From the NCBI GenBank assembly GCA_029962745.1, contig CM057171.1, forward strand, positions 22,738,637-22,802,636: a DNA stretch of 64,000 nucleotides, read 5' to 3'. Below, one piece after another: positions 36,241-48,346 of the stretch; position 1 is the stretch's first letter; each line of letters begins with the position of its first letter. Below the pieces are notes generated by a model that worked only from the letters and a program-made list of their open reading frames with translations, had not been told where the DNA came from and searched no databases. A program made the position numbers and the translations under genes. The DNA comes from Echinometra lucunter. Lineage: Eukaryota; Echinodermata; Echinoidea; Camarodonta; Echinometridae.

Positions 36241-38178
36241 ATTAGCATGTTTGAATACTATTCTTACTTGTTATTTCTTAAATCTTAAAGGTAGATCAAA
36301 TTCAAAGCAGTCTTTTCAGGCTTTTTATTAAAGTAATAGAGTATACCTGTAAGAATAATTTGAATACAATGCGACCGAACCTTAAAAACTATGCCTCTTT
36401 GCCTTTAATATTAAACACTCTTTTGGTATACAACACAAATTACGAGAACACTACCGAGAGAAGATCCAAATTCTCTGGTATTGTGGAAAATAGGAGTTGG
36501 CAGGGACAGTCCCACCCTTATTATTGCACGTGAACATGTAGAATTAAGAACTGAAGACATTATTTTCTTTTTTTAAATTCAGATTTAGACCAATATTTTG
36601 TGAAATCGATGTGAATGTAATCCTGATCTGGAATTACGCTACATGATCATTTTCACGTTAACCTGCTACTTTCTGTGACTTGGTCACACCTTTCGGATAA
36701 AAGAAAAAAAAATGGAAGACCTGACAAAGTCATGATTAACATCACAAATATCAGCACTTATGGTCACAGTCACAGAGAGTACTAAGTCCCTCTTCGGCTG
36801 AATATCTACCTCAGACACTGGGAAAATATATTGCTTGGCAAAAAAATATGGGAGGGGGGGGGGTCTAAAAAAATCGCCCACGGGTGAGTTAATATCCATT
36901 TTAAATGAACAAATAAGGTTATTATAGTTGCATGACCTTGCCCTCTTTTGTCCATAATCTACTTTCTTCTTCTCTCTTTAGCACTGGAAAAAAAAGAAAA
37001 AAAAAAAAGAAAGAGATATGCCCTCCCCACCCCCGAGCGCTGTCTCTGCTTACTGCTGGTACCGAATTATCAGGAACTGTCCATCTGCTTGGTGCCATAC
37101 AAGACCACTAACACCACACACTCCTGTCCGTCCTTCCACCGTGCTGTATATACAAATTCGCCATACGATTTACGCGTTAGCAGAAAAAAAAAAACTATTT
37201 TTTCAGCAACTTACCCGGCAAGTTACACTATAGCGCGGGGTGCGTTTTAACAGCTTAACAAGCGCGCGTATTATACGTTAATGTGCGTAGATGCAACATG
37301 TCTTCTCTACATTTGGAGCTATGGTTTCACGAACTGGCACTGAATAGGAATGATTCCCGTTTTCATCGTTTTCACTGATGTAGAAGTAAGTAGAATGTCA
37401 TTTTAAAGTATTATTATATTGAAGGTGTGATGATCTGCCCATGTTTCTTTTTAACCTAGAACCGAAGCAAAACATAAAAACAAATCATTTTTCCCCCAAA
37501 GCGATCCATGTAGTCCCGCACATTGCGAATGATGGCTTCCTCGAGGATGGGTTTCATAATCTGTCTAAGAGTAAGACTCAAGAGTAAGACGCGACGTACA
37601 GTCCACGTCACTGTGATTCATGTATTATTGAGTGATAATATAAGATGATAATGATGGTAATAATACTGATGATAACGATAATGACGATGATAACCTGGCC
37701 GTAGTCTAGATCCCTGCAGATATTTTTTTTTCGGGGGGGGGGGGCAAGCCAAGATAACAACAAGCCGTTTAGATTTAAACAAAAAGGTATCAAAAGTATC
37801 TAAACAAAGGAGCCAATGATGGGCATAGAGAGATTTGATGCAATCTTTAGGGGATTTTGGGGGGGAATTTTTTGGTAAAGAATATAAAGTCTTAAGAATT
37901 TCTGGGGGATCGGAGGCAACACTGCATGCCCCTGTTACCTAGGCTATACGGTCATGGATAATGAACAAATCATAGATCTACTAGCTTGTAGGCTTATTAA
38001 CTTCTAAGTTCTGGCATTACTAGGTTTAAAAAAATACATGTATGGGCATTGCTGATACTTTGTAGGGCCTACTGGAGGTCTTGGTTACTTTAGTCATTCA
38101 ACATCTACTTCAGATTGACCCCTCTTTTTGAAGACAGATCTGTATTCTGTAAATCTATATTTTCTTTCAATATGACAG

Positions 38179-38340
38179 GGCTTGGACCAATTAAATCGTC
38201 AGAGTGAGAGCTTATCCTTGGTCAGAACTTCTAATATGCATGTAATTGAACTGGGAAGGGGTGTTCATGGGAGCAGTTCACCAGAAAATGTGAAACCACT
38301 GGATCTGATAATTATGTCTTTGCAGATTGGGAGGTCTTAG
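38179..38340 (+). CDS. Candidate exon, 53 codons, unknown (12.6 kb element cargo)
   Basis: An acceptor with a good pyrimidine tract (TTTTCTTTCAATATGACAG) opens a 53-codon frame, GLDQLNRQSESLSLVRTSN…, with GVHGSSSPENVKPLD, ending at TAG 38338-38340. A donor-like GGGAG/GTCTTA lies just before the stop, and AATAAA follows at about 38358. Composition looks protein-like, not low complexity. No family recognised. It may be the last exon of one transcript or an internal exon joined to those downstream. The phases do not match the next exon simply. Confidence 0.35.
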   Translation, partial: GLDQLNRQSESLSLVRTSNMHVIELGRGVHGSSSPENVKPLDLIIMSLQIGRS

Positions 38341-38604
38341 CATTGTTAAAGGATGTAATAAAAGTAATTCGATATCTTATCCACCCAAAGAGGATTTTTA
38401 AAAAAATACATATTGATAAACCATTTTATTTTGTTTTTAAAAAATAGTCCTTAGTTTTCTGAGATTATTTGCTTCTGTAAACTGCTTTGGAGAAAGTCTT
38501 TTTGTTCTCTTACCACAGTAAAGAATAAACAACAGTCTAAAAGTATGCTTATTCATTGTTCAGTCAAAAATATTATGAGCATGTTTTGTTTCTTTCTTTC
38601 ACAG

Positions 38605-39066
38605 AGTCTGCACTACTGCATAGTGTGTGGTCTTTTATCAGAAAGGTGAAATATGAAAATGGGGAAAAGATAAGATCCTCTATTTACTTTGTTGAGTTTT
38701 TTTTTAAGAATCTAATAAAAAAAAAAAATCAATCACCCTCGGCTCTTTTCTTAATTTCATTTGGTCATCTTAATGTTAACAGCGGATAAATCAATCTTTT
38801 TCATAAACTGTTTTTGCTCATGATTCGTAGAGTAAAACTATAGATGTAAAGTTTGCAAGCTTGAGGTGTAGGACTATATACTTTCTATGAAAGGTTCGTC
38901 ACCTGAGATGAGAACCTCTGTTTTTCTCTCCCATCTTTATTTCCAAAATAGAACATTTCGATGTACTTGGCAAGTGGAAAAGAGATGGCTGCCTATGTTC
39001 ATGTTAAAGGACCTCAATGTGTCATCCAAGAGAAAGCCCACTCCAAAGATAAGAAAGGGAACACTA
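38605..39066 (+). CDS. Candidate two-exon segment with C-x2-C motif, unknown
   Basis: Exon 38605-38645 (acceptor TTTCTTTCTTTCACAG, donor GAAAG/GTGAAA) encodes SLHYCIVCGLLSER. It joins in frame to exon 38952-39066 (acceptor TTCCAAAATAG, donor ACTA/GTAAGG), which encodes TFRCTWQVEKRWLPMF, then LKDLNVSSKRKPTPKIRKGTL. The merged 52 residues are cysteine-containing then strongly basic, suggestive of a small zinc-binding, DNA-binding module, but I cannot name the family. The phase match of the two exons supports real splicing. A THAP- or ZAD-like finger was considered, but key spacing does not fit. Confidence 0.4.
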
Positions 39067-39600
39067 GTAAGGTTGAGAGGAAGGAATAGCTGGTGGACGG
39101 GAAAGTTCTCAACGTGGTCATCATGATAAGCCTAACACAAACCACATATTCAGATGACAGTGATGATGACGATGATGACGATGATGACGAGGATCACATT
39201 CAGTATCATATCAGCAATTGGTAAGCCAATATAATTCTATGTAATAATGATATACAAGGGTTATACTCTGATGGTAATCCCTTGTCTATTCCATTCTTCC
39301 TGTCACTTTGAACACGAAAATAATCGTAATCGAGAAAAAAAAAATATCATGTTCATTCACTCATCTTGGCAAATACATTTTACGGCAATTAAATAATCAC
39401 TTCATCATTTTATTATTTGTTTCTGTTCTAAGGTCGAAAGGTTGAGAGGTATTATTATGTAAGCCATATTCTTGGTTATATATTTCTGAAAAGCAATAAT
39501 CCAGAAAGTGATGGATAAAACTGAAAATTGTATTGGTTTCCTTTCATATTGCCATCATATTATGTATCACTTTTCCCCCACTTTCATTCTCATTTGTTAG

Positions 39601-40195
39601 GCTGTGCCGCCAACAAGGTCGTCACTAATGTATCTCTACCTGCAGAGGTTTGTGCTGGCAACATCAATGCTTATAATGGAACATCCCTGCTGATAACGAA
39701 ACATCAAGGAAATAGCAACATTCCTGCTAATGATAAAACACATCCACGATTCACCAACATCCCTGCGTATGGTGAAACACATCCAGGACGTAGCAACATC
39801 CCTGCTAATGATGAAACACATCCAGGACCTAGCAATATCCCCGCTAATGATAAAACACATCCAGGACCTATCAATATCCCTGCTGATGGTGAAACACATC
39901 CAAGACTTAGCAACGTCCCTCCTAATGATGAATCACATCCAGGACCTAGCAACATCCCCGGCAACATCCCTGCTTATGGTGAAACATATCCAGGACCTAG
40001 CAACATCCCTACCAATGATAAAACACATCTAGGTCCTAGCAACATCCCTGCTAATGATAAAACACATCCAGGACCTAGCAACATCCCTGCTGATGGTGAA
40101 ACACATCCAGGACCTAGCAACATCCCTGCTAATGGTGAAACACATCCAGGACCTAGCAACATCCATGTTAATAATGTAACACATTCAGGACCTTT
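39601..40195 (+). CDS. Candidate exon with 13-residue tandem repeats
   Basis: An acceptor (CATTCTCATTTGTTAG) precedes an open frame: CAANKVVTNVSLPAEVC, then about twelve copies of a 13-residue unit of the type SNIPANDKTHPGP. Because the DNA unit is 39 bp, other frames are open too, so coding is not proven. In favour: units differ mostly by N/D, K/E and Y/D changes that keep the pattern. A preceding candidate exon (about 39152-39224, donor ATTG/GTAAGC) matches in phase. The repeat would be a Pro/His-rich, extended linker. The stop is at 40221. Confidence 0.35.
39710..40195. repeat. 39 bp minisatellite, about 12 units
   Basis: Unit of the form CATCCAGGACCTAGCAACAT plus CCCTGCTAATGATAAAACA. One unit is truncated at about 39955-39970, keeping the frame. 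Divergence between units is about 10-20% by eye. Confidence 0.9.
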
Positions 40196-40481
40196 GACTT
40201 TCCAAGTTAATAGTAACAGTTAGTTCTTCATATTTTATAACATCATTGAAACAGACTATAACATTTACAAAAGGGTAACTTCAAGCTGATTTGGAATTTC
40301 AGTTGAATTAAATAAGCTTACTAGCAGCACTGCTCACCAGCTACTGGTGAAGTCAGGACATGGTTTTATCATGGACCCTAGTATGGTTTTATTTGAGTGC
40401 AAACTGTTTGATTCATACTCTTAGATATTAACACCTATTCATTTATTTCAAGTTGTCCTATTCTTTTACACATTTTTTAAG

Positions 40482-40633
40482 TATGGATACATGGACTTCA
40501 TCATAAACCATATCAGAAGAAAATTCATAAAAGAAGGAAAATACTTGCCAACAGGCAAATGAAACAACTCATTAAACTTTCAGAAGTGCGGAAACTTCTG
40601 CGTGGACATGGTGTGTTATCTGACAAGGAATAG
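40482..40633 (+). CDS. Candidate terminal exon, basic, unknown
   Basis: An acceptor (TTCTTTTACACATTTTTTAAG) opens a 50-codon frame WIHGLHHKPYQKKIHKRRK…, with QLIKLSEVRKLLRGHGVLSD, ending at TAG 40631-40633. ATTAAA at 40657 could serve polyadenylation. Strongly basic, Lys/Arg/His-rich, consistent with a nucleic-acid-binding C-terminus. It lies 287 bp after the repeat exon, in the same direction. Family not recognised. Confidence 0.4.
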
Positions 40634-40639
40634 GTAAAT

Positions 40640-42560
40640 AATGAGGTTTTTTAAGCTATTAAAGCACAGGGTTGCTTTTGAAAATATCTAGAAACCTTTG
40701 AATGCAGCTAATAATTTAGTTTTGTCACAGTATATATATAGCACTGCAGAGTGATTAAACAATCAAATCTGATCTTAGTGATTTCATCGTTTAACATTGA
40801 TGTTTTGAAGATTAAAATTTTGAAAACTGTGTCCCCTGCAAGTGACAAAGTAATGTACAAGTTTCTATTTGATTAATGTCAAACTTCATGAACATGTACT
40901 GTCATGACTGCAATATCTGCCATTGATGAAGAGTAAATTCAGACAAATATCAAAGTGATTTTATAACTTTGTGATTTAACAACTCTTGCATATTAATGTG
41001 TGAGCTTCGTTATGATGTTCAGAGGGAATAGAAGGGATAAACAAACACACAGGAATATTTTTCGAAACCAGGAAACTGTCAAGATATATTAGCCAAAGTG
41101 TATTATGTACATACCGCCACTTATGAAACCGTACTGGGGTACACTTAAAATCAGTCTATGAGGGAAACAGTCTGGCCTTGCATTTCGCTCACTTTTTATT
41201 ATTTATTTTGTAAAAAGGTCATGATGATGCGTTTGAAGTTGTATTTTCAGGGCTTCATTTTATAACATAATTACATGCCTTGACAGCATGGAGGCCATAA
41301 ACTTCTTTTTTTTTTTTAGTTACCAAGTCCCCTTATGATAAAAAATTTGCTTTTCGAGTACATGTATGCTAGTGATCTGTAAATGAAATATGACATTAAT
41401 TTTAGACTGACATTTAAATAGATGTCAAAAGAATGAACTTAATGGACTATTATAGAATTGTTATAACATACGAAATGTAATGCAATTTGTACCAAATTTT
41501 CAGATCTGGAACAAATGTAAAGCTGATTTTTAGTATTTGTATTTCAGATGCAAAATACATTGCATCATAAAATCGGACTTCAGTCTAATGTTTGCAACAA
41601 ATTGTTTCCAGTGTTATTGCTGAAGCTGGTTTTTAGTATACCAAAAATGACTATTAAAGCTTATTGGCCTATACAGTCACATGGAATAATTTGAAATCAT
41701 ATAACTTGTTAAGTAGTATGTTTTAGCCATGTTGTTTAATGAACTGAAATGCGAATTAATTTCTTTTGAAATTAAAGGCTTAAGTCGTCTGAAGTGTTGA
41801 TTTGATGTTTGAAGGAAGTATTATGATTAAAGAGAGCACGTTTCACTGAGACAAGAATGGAGGGTATGTTTTTTTTTAATTTATGTGATAATGTATATGT
41901 TCATGTCATTACATAAATATATATCATGTGCAAAGAAAATCAAAATCAAATGGGGCAAAGGAATATGAATATAGAACAATGAATGTAGCTTTGAAATGGG
42001 AGAGAGAAGGGGTGAGAGAAGGGGGAGGGAGAGAGAGGGAGGGAGAGAGAGAGAGAGATGGGTAGATAGGGGAAGGAGGCTTGACAAAATAATATATGAA
42101 TTTCCCTATTCATGATTCATGCCCGCTTCACTGTCATATTCAGGACTTCATATGGGGGTGGGGGGTGGAAGGGGCGCAACATCTTTTCCTAGTGGCGCCC
42201 CTCCCCCTCGAAAACGAAAAACAAAATTATTTTTGAAACTAGATATACTGGTCCGTCTCTTTGAAGCCTAAAGTCGGAAGGACTAATACAAGAGCAATTA
42301 CCCTTTGGCTCTAGCTCTGAAGTGAGGTGAATATTGTAAAGTAGAAATATCGGTAGATAAACTAGGCCTATATGAAAAGATGAATAGGATATTTTTCAAT
42401 CCAAAATTCATGGAGGGGGAGTGGCACATTTTGGAAGCATTTTCTGTTTGTACATTTTGGTTTTAAATATTTTGTGGCCATGATGATTATGGGCATAGTA
42501 GGCCTATACTGTACTAAGAAATAGCGTAATTCATACATGTATTGCAAGTGCAGTGGTTAT
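40640..42560. other. 12.6 kb element interior, no gene recognised
   Basis: AT-rich; a (GA)n tract lies at 42010-42058. Nothing else supported. Confidence 0.4.
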
Positions 42561-42564
42561 TGCA

Positions 42565-42960
42565 TAAAGTGCCGGTTCGTAACGCGAAGTGCATGATTCG
42601 TGCATAGCGCGTGCATTGCCTAGATGGCTTTCACGAACTGACACTCATGATACTGTGCCAGTTCGTAAAATCTACGCTTAAAACACAACAAGTGCGCGTT
42701 CAGAAAAAGGCGGATTTCACGAACTGGCACTCTTAGTAGAGAGTGGTTATTTCATAGAAAAAAGGAGTTACATGGAAAAAAATATTAGCAACTCTTAAAA
42801 TTCAGAACATGTACTCATCACATGTGAATTTTTTCAAACATCCGACCACGATAGCCTATAAAAGTTGGGTTTCAAAATGATGCATTCTTTAAATGCGATT
42901 ATCTCGAAAACAAGTTTTCGCACCGAATGCTAAGTGTGCCGGTTCGTGAAATCAGCGACG
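42565..42960 (-). repeat. Right subterminal motif cluster and TIR of 12.6 kb transposon
   Basis: Five copies of the CACGAACYGGCAC motif in both orientations within 390 bp (42569, 42632, 42655, 42718, 42936), the last inside the TIR. Such clusters usually serve as transposase binding sites (inference). Confidence 0.8.
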
Positions 42961-44190
42961 AATTGTCGCAGTGAATTTTTGAAGATAAAATCAGGTGTCC
43001 CACAAGGATCTATACTGGGTCCATTGATATTTTGTATTTTTATTAATGACATGTGTAATTTGAAATTGCCTGTACATTCTAAAATGTCTCTTTATGCTGA
43101 TGATATCACCATTTTTAATCACGGTGAATCAATTAAGGAGGTACAAAAGCATTTGCAAGATGATTTTGATTCAATAAGTAAATGGTTAGACTTATATAAT
43201 GTGCATTTACACCCGCAAAAAACAAAAGCCATGGTATTTGGTTAAAAGAAAAAATTGAGGGGTGCTTATTTGTCAGTGAAATTCAGGGACATACAATTAG
43301 AAAATATAAAAAAAAGATTAAATACTTAGGTGTCATGCTCGATCCGGGCTTGACTTGGAGTGAACATATTAATAACATCGTTTGTAAAATGTCTCGGGCA
43401 ATAGGTTGTATAAGGCGGATTAAGCACTTACTGTCCTTTGATATCATGAAGAAGCTGTACTTTTCTATGATTTTACCTTACATTGATTACTGTAGTACAT
43501 CTTGGGGAAGCAGTGCAAAAATACATTTAGATAAGATACAAAAACTTCAAAATAAATATGCCAGAATGCTTTTGAAAAAAAGATTATAATACATCACAAA
43601 TTTCTTTGTTGCAGTCACTGAAGTGGCAATCAGTAGATCAGCGTATAAAATATCAGTATTGTGTTCTTGTATATAAAATAATGAATAATTTAGTTACAAA
43701 TTATTTAAAACATTTAGTATGTAAACGGCCCGTGAAATACAAGACACAGTTTTCTTTGCAATGCCCCCATCAGCTTCCCAAAGCTAGAATTGAATATAAA
43801 AAAAATCTTTCGCATATGTCGGACCCAAATTATTTAATGCACTTCCTTCAAATTTACAAGCTTGTACCTCCTTGTTAGTTTTTAAAAAATTATGCAAAGC
43901 CTTTCATACGAATTGATAAAGAGCGAAATAATATTCCACTGATTTACAATGCTATATACTTGTATGTTTAAATTGTCACTTCCCACTCTATATGTTGGTG
44001 TTAATTGTTTCTGATGTTAAATATTTTGTATTTTGTATTTTGACGTTGATTGTTTTTTGACGATATATTTTATAATTATATTGACATGTATTTTAAACTG
44101 CAGGGCGCCTTTGTAAAGCAGTTTTAAGAACTGAACAGGCCTACCCTGCTGTATAAAATAAATAAAACAAAATAAATAAATAAATTATTA
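42961..44190 (+). mobile_element. LINE F 3' part: RT end, C-terminus, 3' UTR, (AAATAA)n tail
   Basis: Continues the RT from 30395: IKSGVPQGSILGPL (42985-43030), MSLYADDITIF (motif C with intact YADD, 43084-43116), WLDLYNVHLHPQKTKAMVFG, then after a frame break KYLGVMLDPGLTWSEHINN (43320-43378). Post-RT region RIKHLLSFDIMKKLYFSMIL runs to 43589, with a further frame at 43606-43878. The 3' UTR ends in an A/T tail, AATAAATAAAACAAAATAAA (about 44157-44190). Confidence 0.9.
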
Positions 44191-44537
44191 AATGTAAATG
44201 AAAAAAAAAAACATGATATCAAAATTGATCTATTATGTTTTTCGTTGCTTGTTTAATTCTTATGTATTTCTTTGTTAACTTTTTGTTTTCATTTTTTTGC
44301 TAATGAAATATATTGGGGACACTTTTGCGATTACATAGAGCATAAAATCAATCTCAATCAGTAAAAGTAAAAATAATCATACATTTATGCCTGAAAACAA
44401 AATTTGGATTGAAATTGTACATAAAATCATGTTTTTAAACAATTGTTGGTCTAAGATGCAAGTACAAAAGGTTATATAACCTCCGAACGGCATACCGGAA
44501 CGTTGCGAACTTGGTGTGCGAGATTTAAAAGGAAGTC

Positions 44538-44609
44538 ATGGATTATAGGGTTACCTTTCATTGTCAGACAGGTCTACGATGGCCTCACACATGCTATAGC
44601 CACCAAGTA
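44538..44609 (+). CDS. Candidate first exon, short, unknown (giant-element cargo)
   Basis: ATG at 44538 opens MDYRVTFHCQTGLRWPHTCY and SHQ up to a consensus donor CACCAA/GTAAGA. H-C…C-Y-S-H residues could be metal ligands, but the piece is too short to classify. It may belong with plus-strand exons at 46.9 and 48.4 kb. Confidence 0.25.
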
Positions 44610-45546
44610 AGAAATACTCGGTATCATCTGCGTTTTCCTCACTCTATTGCTGATCATGCATCATATGCATGCATCGTGGAAAAAAAAAAAAAACATAACA
44701 TTAAATTTCAAAAGCACAAATCTTTATCAAGCATGAACAATTATACTAAGGTAACTTGGCAAAATGTAAAGGAATGCAAACTATTTTTCATCTTAACATT
44801 ATTGCCAATATTGAAATTTAAAAACAATAAAAAGCTTGAGATTTGGTAAAAAATAATGTAATAATCAATTTCCTGTTGTTATGAAGTGAAGTCTCTGGCA
44901 AAGACAATTTTGAATTAACAAAAAGAAGAAAAAAAAAGGGGATTTGATGCCTGTAGTAATCTCAATGGGAATTGAAAGACCGTAAAGGATGCAAAAATGA
45001 TGCAATAGTTTCGCTTAAAGTACCCGTGCATGAGGCATAAAAGAGTTACTTGGGTGTTAGGGCTGAGTCTATTTCTATTTAACCATTTAAAACTACCAAG
45101 AAAAAAGGGGAAGGCTATCACAAATGCTCAAATATTTCAATTATAGCACATCTCACACCTGCGGAATGTTTTTTTCATGTCCAGATTTCTGTGATAATAG
45201 TGTAAGTTGTAAACAAACAATATAAAGAGAAATGATCAGTTCTTTCTTGACTCCAACAGAGCGAGTTCTGAATGTCACCATCATCTTGTACATGTGGGAC
45301 TGTACTGAAATTATCGTAGAGTTTCAAATATTTTTTTCCAACTTTTGTCAAAGTACATTTCAAAAACATTTTACAGGTTTGAGATATACATGTAGGATAT
45401 GGCAATATTTTGGCAGATGGCGAAGACATTTTTTTTTTTTTCTTGAAAACGGTTAAAGTTTAGCAAAACCTTAAGCGTTTGTCTTCTGGCGGTCATTTAA
45501 GCATTAGTTAACCGTTTTGACTCAGCCTGATTTGGTGTACATACCT

Positions 45547-45773
45547 TTCTATTTTGATCAGGTTTGTGTTTTTCTGTGTGTTTTGTTGATTTCTGGCGCT
45601 TTCGTTGATGACTGTCCTTTCGTACATGTGGGTAGGGAGTGGAATGGAGGAGTGGCCTTAAACTGTCCTCAAGATTATCAACGTCAACACAAGCACCAAA
45701 CTCTTGGCCTAAAGAATCTGTGTCCAGGTCATTGACCGGCATCCTAAGGGACGCCCCGTCTGAAGCTCTCACC
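45547..45773 (-). CDS. Candidate internal exon, unknown, minus strand (giant-element cargo)
   Basis: Acceptor TTGTATTATTTTGCAG and donor AGAAAG/GTATGT enclose an open frame: VRASDGASLRMPVNDLDTDS, then FGACVDVDNLEDSLRPLL, ending in a basic tail (RKDSHQRKRQKSTKHTEKHK). Both splice sites are close to consensus and the frame is stop-free across the exon. Acidic then basic composition suggests a disordered linker with a nuclear-type basic patch. Same strand as the exon at 27.2-27.5 kb, so both may be parts of one minus-strand gene split by later insertions. Family not recognised. Confidence 0.5.
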
Positions 45774-46317
45774 TGCAAAATAATACAACAGACGTATCAT
45801 ATCCTTGAGTGTTTTTATCATATATCCTGTTAATACTTGATTTCTTTATCTTATTAGAAAATATCAAGTGAATCAGATGGTCCAAATGATAAGAACTCAC
45901 AAACAAGTGCCATTCCTCCTTTGCATGTCGAAAAAAATATTGCCTACCTTCTTACACAATAAAAAGTTATGAGCATCTGAGTGACCATTACCTCTTTCAC
46001 CTAGAAATAAATTTCTCCCAATCTTTGACAAAAATTTCTGGCATTTATTCCAAGGTATCATGGAAGCACACTTCTTTTTATATACCTTGAATACTTTTCA
46101 GACTGTACGAAATTTTCCTACTTTTCCAAGTGGGAAGTACAATCGGATTCATAGTAAAATGATCAATCTGATTGTAAGCGAATAATTGCCGTTGGTGAAG
46201 GTGATGGACAAACTATCACTTCCAATGCAATTTGGATCACCTACTAGGATAGCTACTAGGATAAAACCTACAAGGATTATCATGGGAATGATCGGCAAGA
46301 TTTCTGTCACGGTCCCC

Positions 46318-46360
46318 CCCCCCCCCCCCCCCAAAAAAAAAAAAAAAAAAAAAAAAAATA
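46318..46360. repeat. Poly-C / poly-A tract
   Basis: C-run then A-run. Produces poly-Pro/poly-Lys artefact frames. Confidence 0.9.
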
Positions 46361-46904
46361 TTGAAATTCGGTCAATCTGTCTACTTAGCTATACCATTAA
46401 TCTGAAAAGTACTCATTTTTGAAATATGGAAAATATGGATGGATGAGTTAATCAGGCCCTATTAAAATATAAGATACGCCTTATCGGGGTTAACTCCTGA
46501 AAGTTTACATTTGACCTGTCACCTTGGACCTATAATCTGATCACTTACTAAGACCGAACTGGTTAATTCCACAGTTAATTCCACAGAACTGATAAAATAA
46601 AATCTCCTGGCCCAGACCTACATAAAAGTGCTATGACACTAAAAATTTCAAGGGTATAAACCACAGGAATAGTTAAATCCCTTTTCAACATTTTTTTTTT
46701 CTAAAATCCCCCTCCCCCCACACACACACACATACAAGCTGCAGGAAGCCCTGCTCAAACTTTGTTCAGCAGTTTACTGCCTCTTCCTTGGACCTTTTGC
46801 TTCTTACCGTGTATGGTATAGCCACCCTCATCAATTCAGAATAACAAAGGATGAACGTGGAAAGGCTATGCTTCATACCAAGAAATGGAGTAAAAGTCCT
46901 GCGT

Positions 46905-47096
46905 AGCAGGGCACAACAGGAGAGAATCCTCAAAAGTCATCCCGAAAGTGTACCTTTTAGACAATGACGTCAATGCTACCTGGATGCTGATGGACATACT
47001 AATGGGGAAAGATGCTCAAATACCTGTCCAAACGCCTGCGAATGAAGTTCATCAGTGCTAATCCGATGATGAACAGACACCTATTCTTCCTGTAAG
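46905..47096 (+). pseudogene. Candidate exon with one in-frame stop, unknown
   Basis: The frame reads SSKVIPKVYLLDNDVNATWM, LMDILMGKDAQIPVQTPAN, EVHQC, stop, SDDEQTPILP, then a donor CCT/GTAAGC. Composition is protein-like on both sides of the single TAA (about 47061), suggesting a decayed exon or a sequence error. Could belong with the plus-strand frame at 48359-48640. Confidence 0.35.
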
Positions 47097-47986
47097 CATA
47101 ATTCATTTTTTTAATTCTTTTACCCCAAATTATGATTAAAGATGTCCTTTAAAAAGCAGGAAGAGAAGAGAATTTAGGGACAGCTTGGCTAGCTTTTTTG
47201 ATTTAAAATGCGAAAGTATGAACCGTTTTGAAATAAGGGGGATCTATAGAAAGCAGTATGGACTCTTCTATAGACTAAAGTCCTATCATTTGCAGAAAAA
47301 TGGCACTGCGAGTGTTCGTGGCATGCCCAAAGATGCCAACCCCAAATAATGGTTGTCAATAACATTTGACATTATATATTTCCTTAACAAAAGGGGCTGA
47401 TGAAAGGCTATCATTTTTACATGAACATGTGCCCGTCATTCGACCTGCGCTATGATTTGACTGCACGCCAACGTTGTGTATAGTAGCTATATACTAGAGC
47501 TCACACAGTCACAGCGAGCATCACTCGCCAAAATTAAGTTTCAAAGTCATTACAAATGCTAAATTCCACTGTTGAAAATGCAGAATCGGCGCCATATGTC
47601 TAATGAACTCTGGGCTTCAGTCCAGTGAAAAGGAAACAGGATCAAAAAAAAAAATCAAGAAATCTTTCTCTTTTTTTCTTGTTTTTTCTTGTTTTTTTTT
47701 TTTTCTTTGTAAGCTTCTTTTAATGTAAGGATTCGGGACTATCAAGTGATTTTTTTTTTTTTTTTTTTGCTCTAAATCAGAAGTTAGCTGATTGTACTTC
47801 CCATGTGGAATGCCTAAGTGTATTGTAAATGGCTAGCACTTTCAAGGATTTATCCATAAGTGACCTCTAGCTGTATCCCATTTTTAATGAATTATCAGGC
47901 AAAGAGTGAAAATAGGTCTGTCATTCCGATACGATAGAGTTTTGGGTGACTTTAACCTAACCAGGCCGGGCTTTTTTTGCTGTTCT

Positions 47987-48038
47987 ATGGCCGGGGGGGG
48001 GGGGTTGATTCAACCCCCCCCCCCCGATCTCGGCCGTC
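47987..48038. repeat. Perfect G12-C13 hairpin
   Basis: GGCC, a run of G, GTTGATTCAAC, a run of C, then GATCTCGGCC. The two runs pair fully through GTTGA/TCAAC. Also able to form a G-quadruplex (inference). Possibly the collapsed ends of a small MITE. Confidence 0.7.
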
Positions 48039-48346
48039 GACCACTCTGAAAAATTCGATTTTGATTTATTATGAATTAATTATGCAAATTTATGCATAAA
48101 ATCATGTGTTTGTTCTAAATCAGAAAATAAAGCTCCTTGAATCATAATTTTTTGGTGTAAATATTCAAATATTCCTTGCAGCATTCCAAACAATGTATTT
48201 GGAAAAAAAAAATGTTGGTAGCAAAATAAATATGTTATGTACATTATGTACATGGAAAGTGAAACAATGGGTCCCCCTTAACACTATGTCGTTTCTTTGC
48301 TGTATCTTAACTAGGTGAACATCGGTCCTAAGCAGCGTCTTGAAAA

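Larger units (their letters stand above)
30396..42960. mobile_element. 12,565 bp DNA transposon inserted in LINE F RT, AATT target duplication
   Basis: The ends are imperfect inverted repeats: 26 bp from the left CGTCCCCGAT… and from the right CGTCGCTGAT… share TCACGAACCGGCACA exactly. AATT lies on both sides (30392-30395 and 42961-42964). Removing the element and one AATT leaves the LINE frame uninterrupted with normal spacing between motif A and GVPQG, which confirms the boundaries. The 13 bp motif CACGAACYGGCAC recurs near both ends in both orientations: 30408, 30582, 30605 (inverted, degenerate), 42569, 42632, 42655, 42718, 42936, plus one at 37328. A 4 bp duplication occurs in several superfamilies (Academ, Sola, Ginger among them). 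No transposase was recognised, so the superfamily is open. Confidence 0.85.

Noticed and set aside
36948..37250. 100-codon frame at 37 kb
   Set aside because: Begins over an A-run, is overlapped by another open frame and has no domain. The nearby CACGAACTGGCAC at 37328 is more likely an internal copy of the transposon motif.
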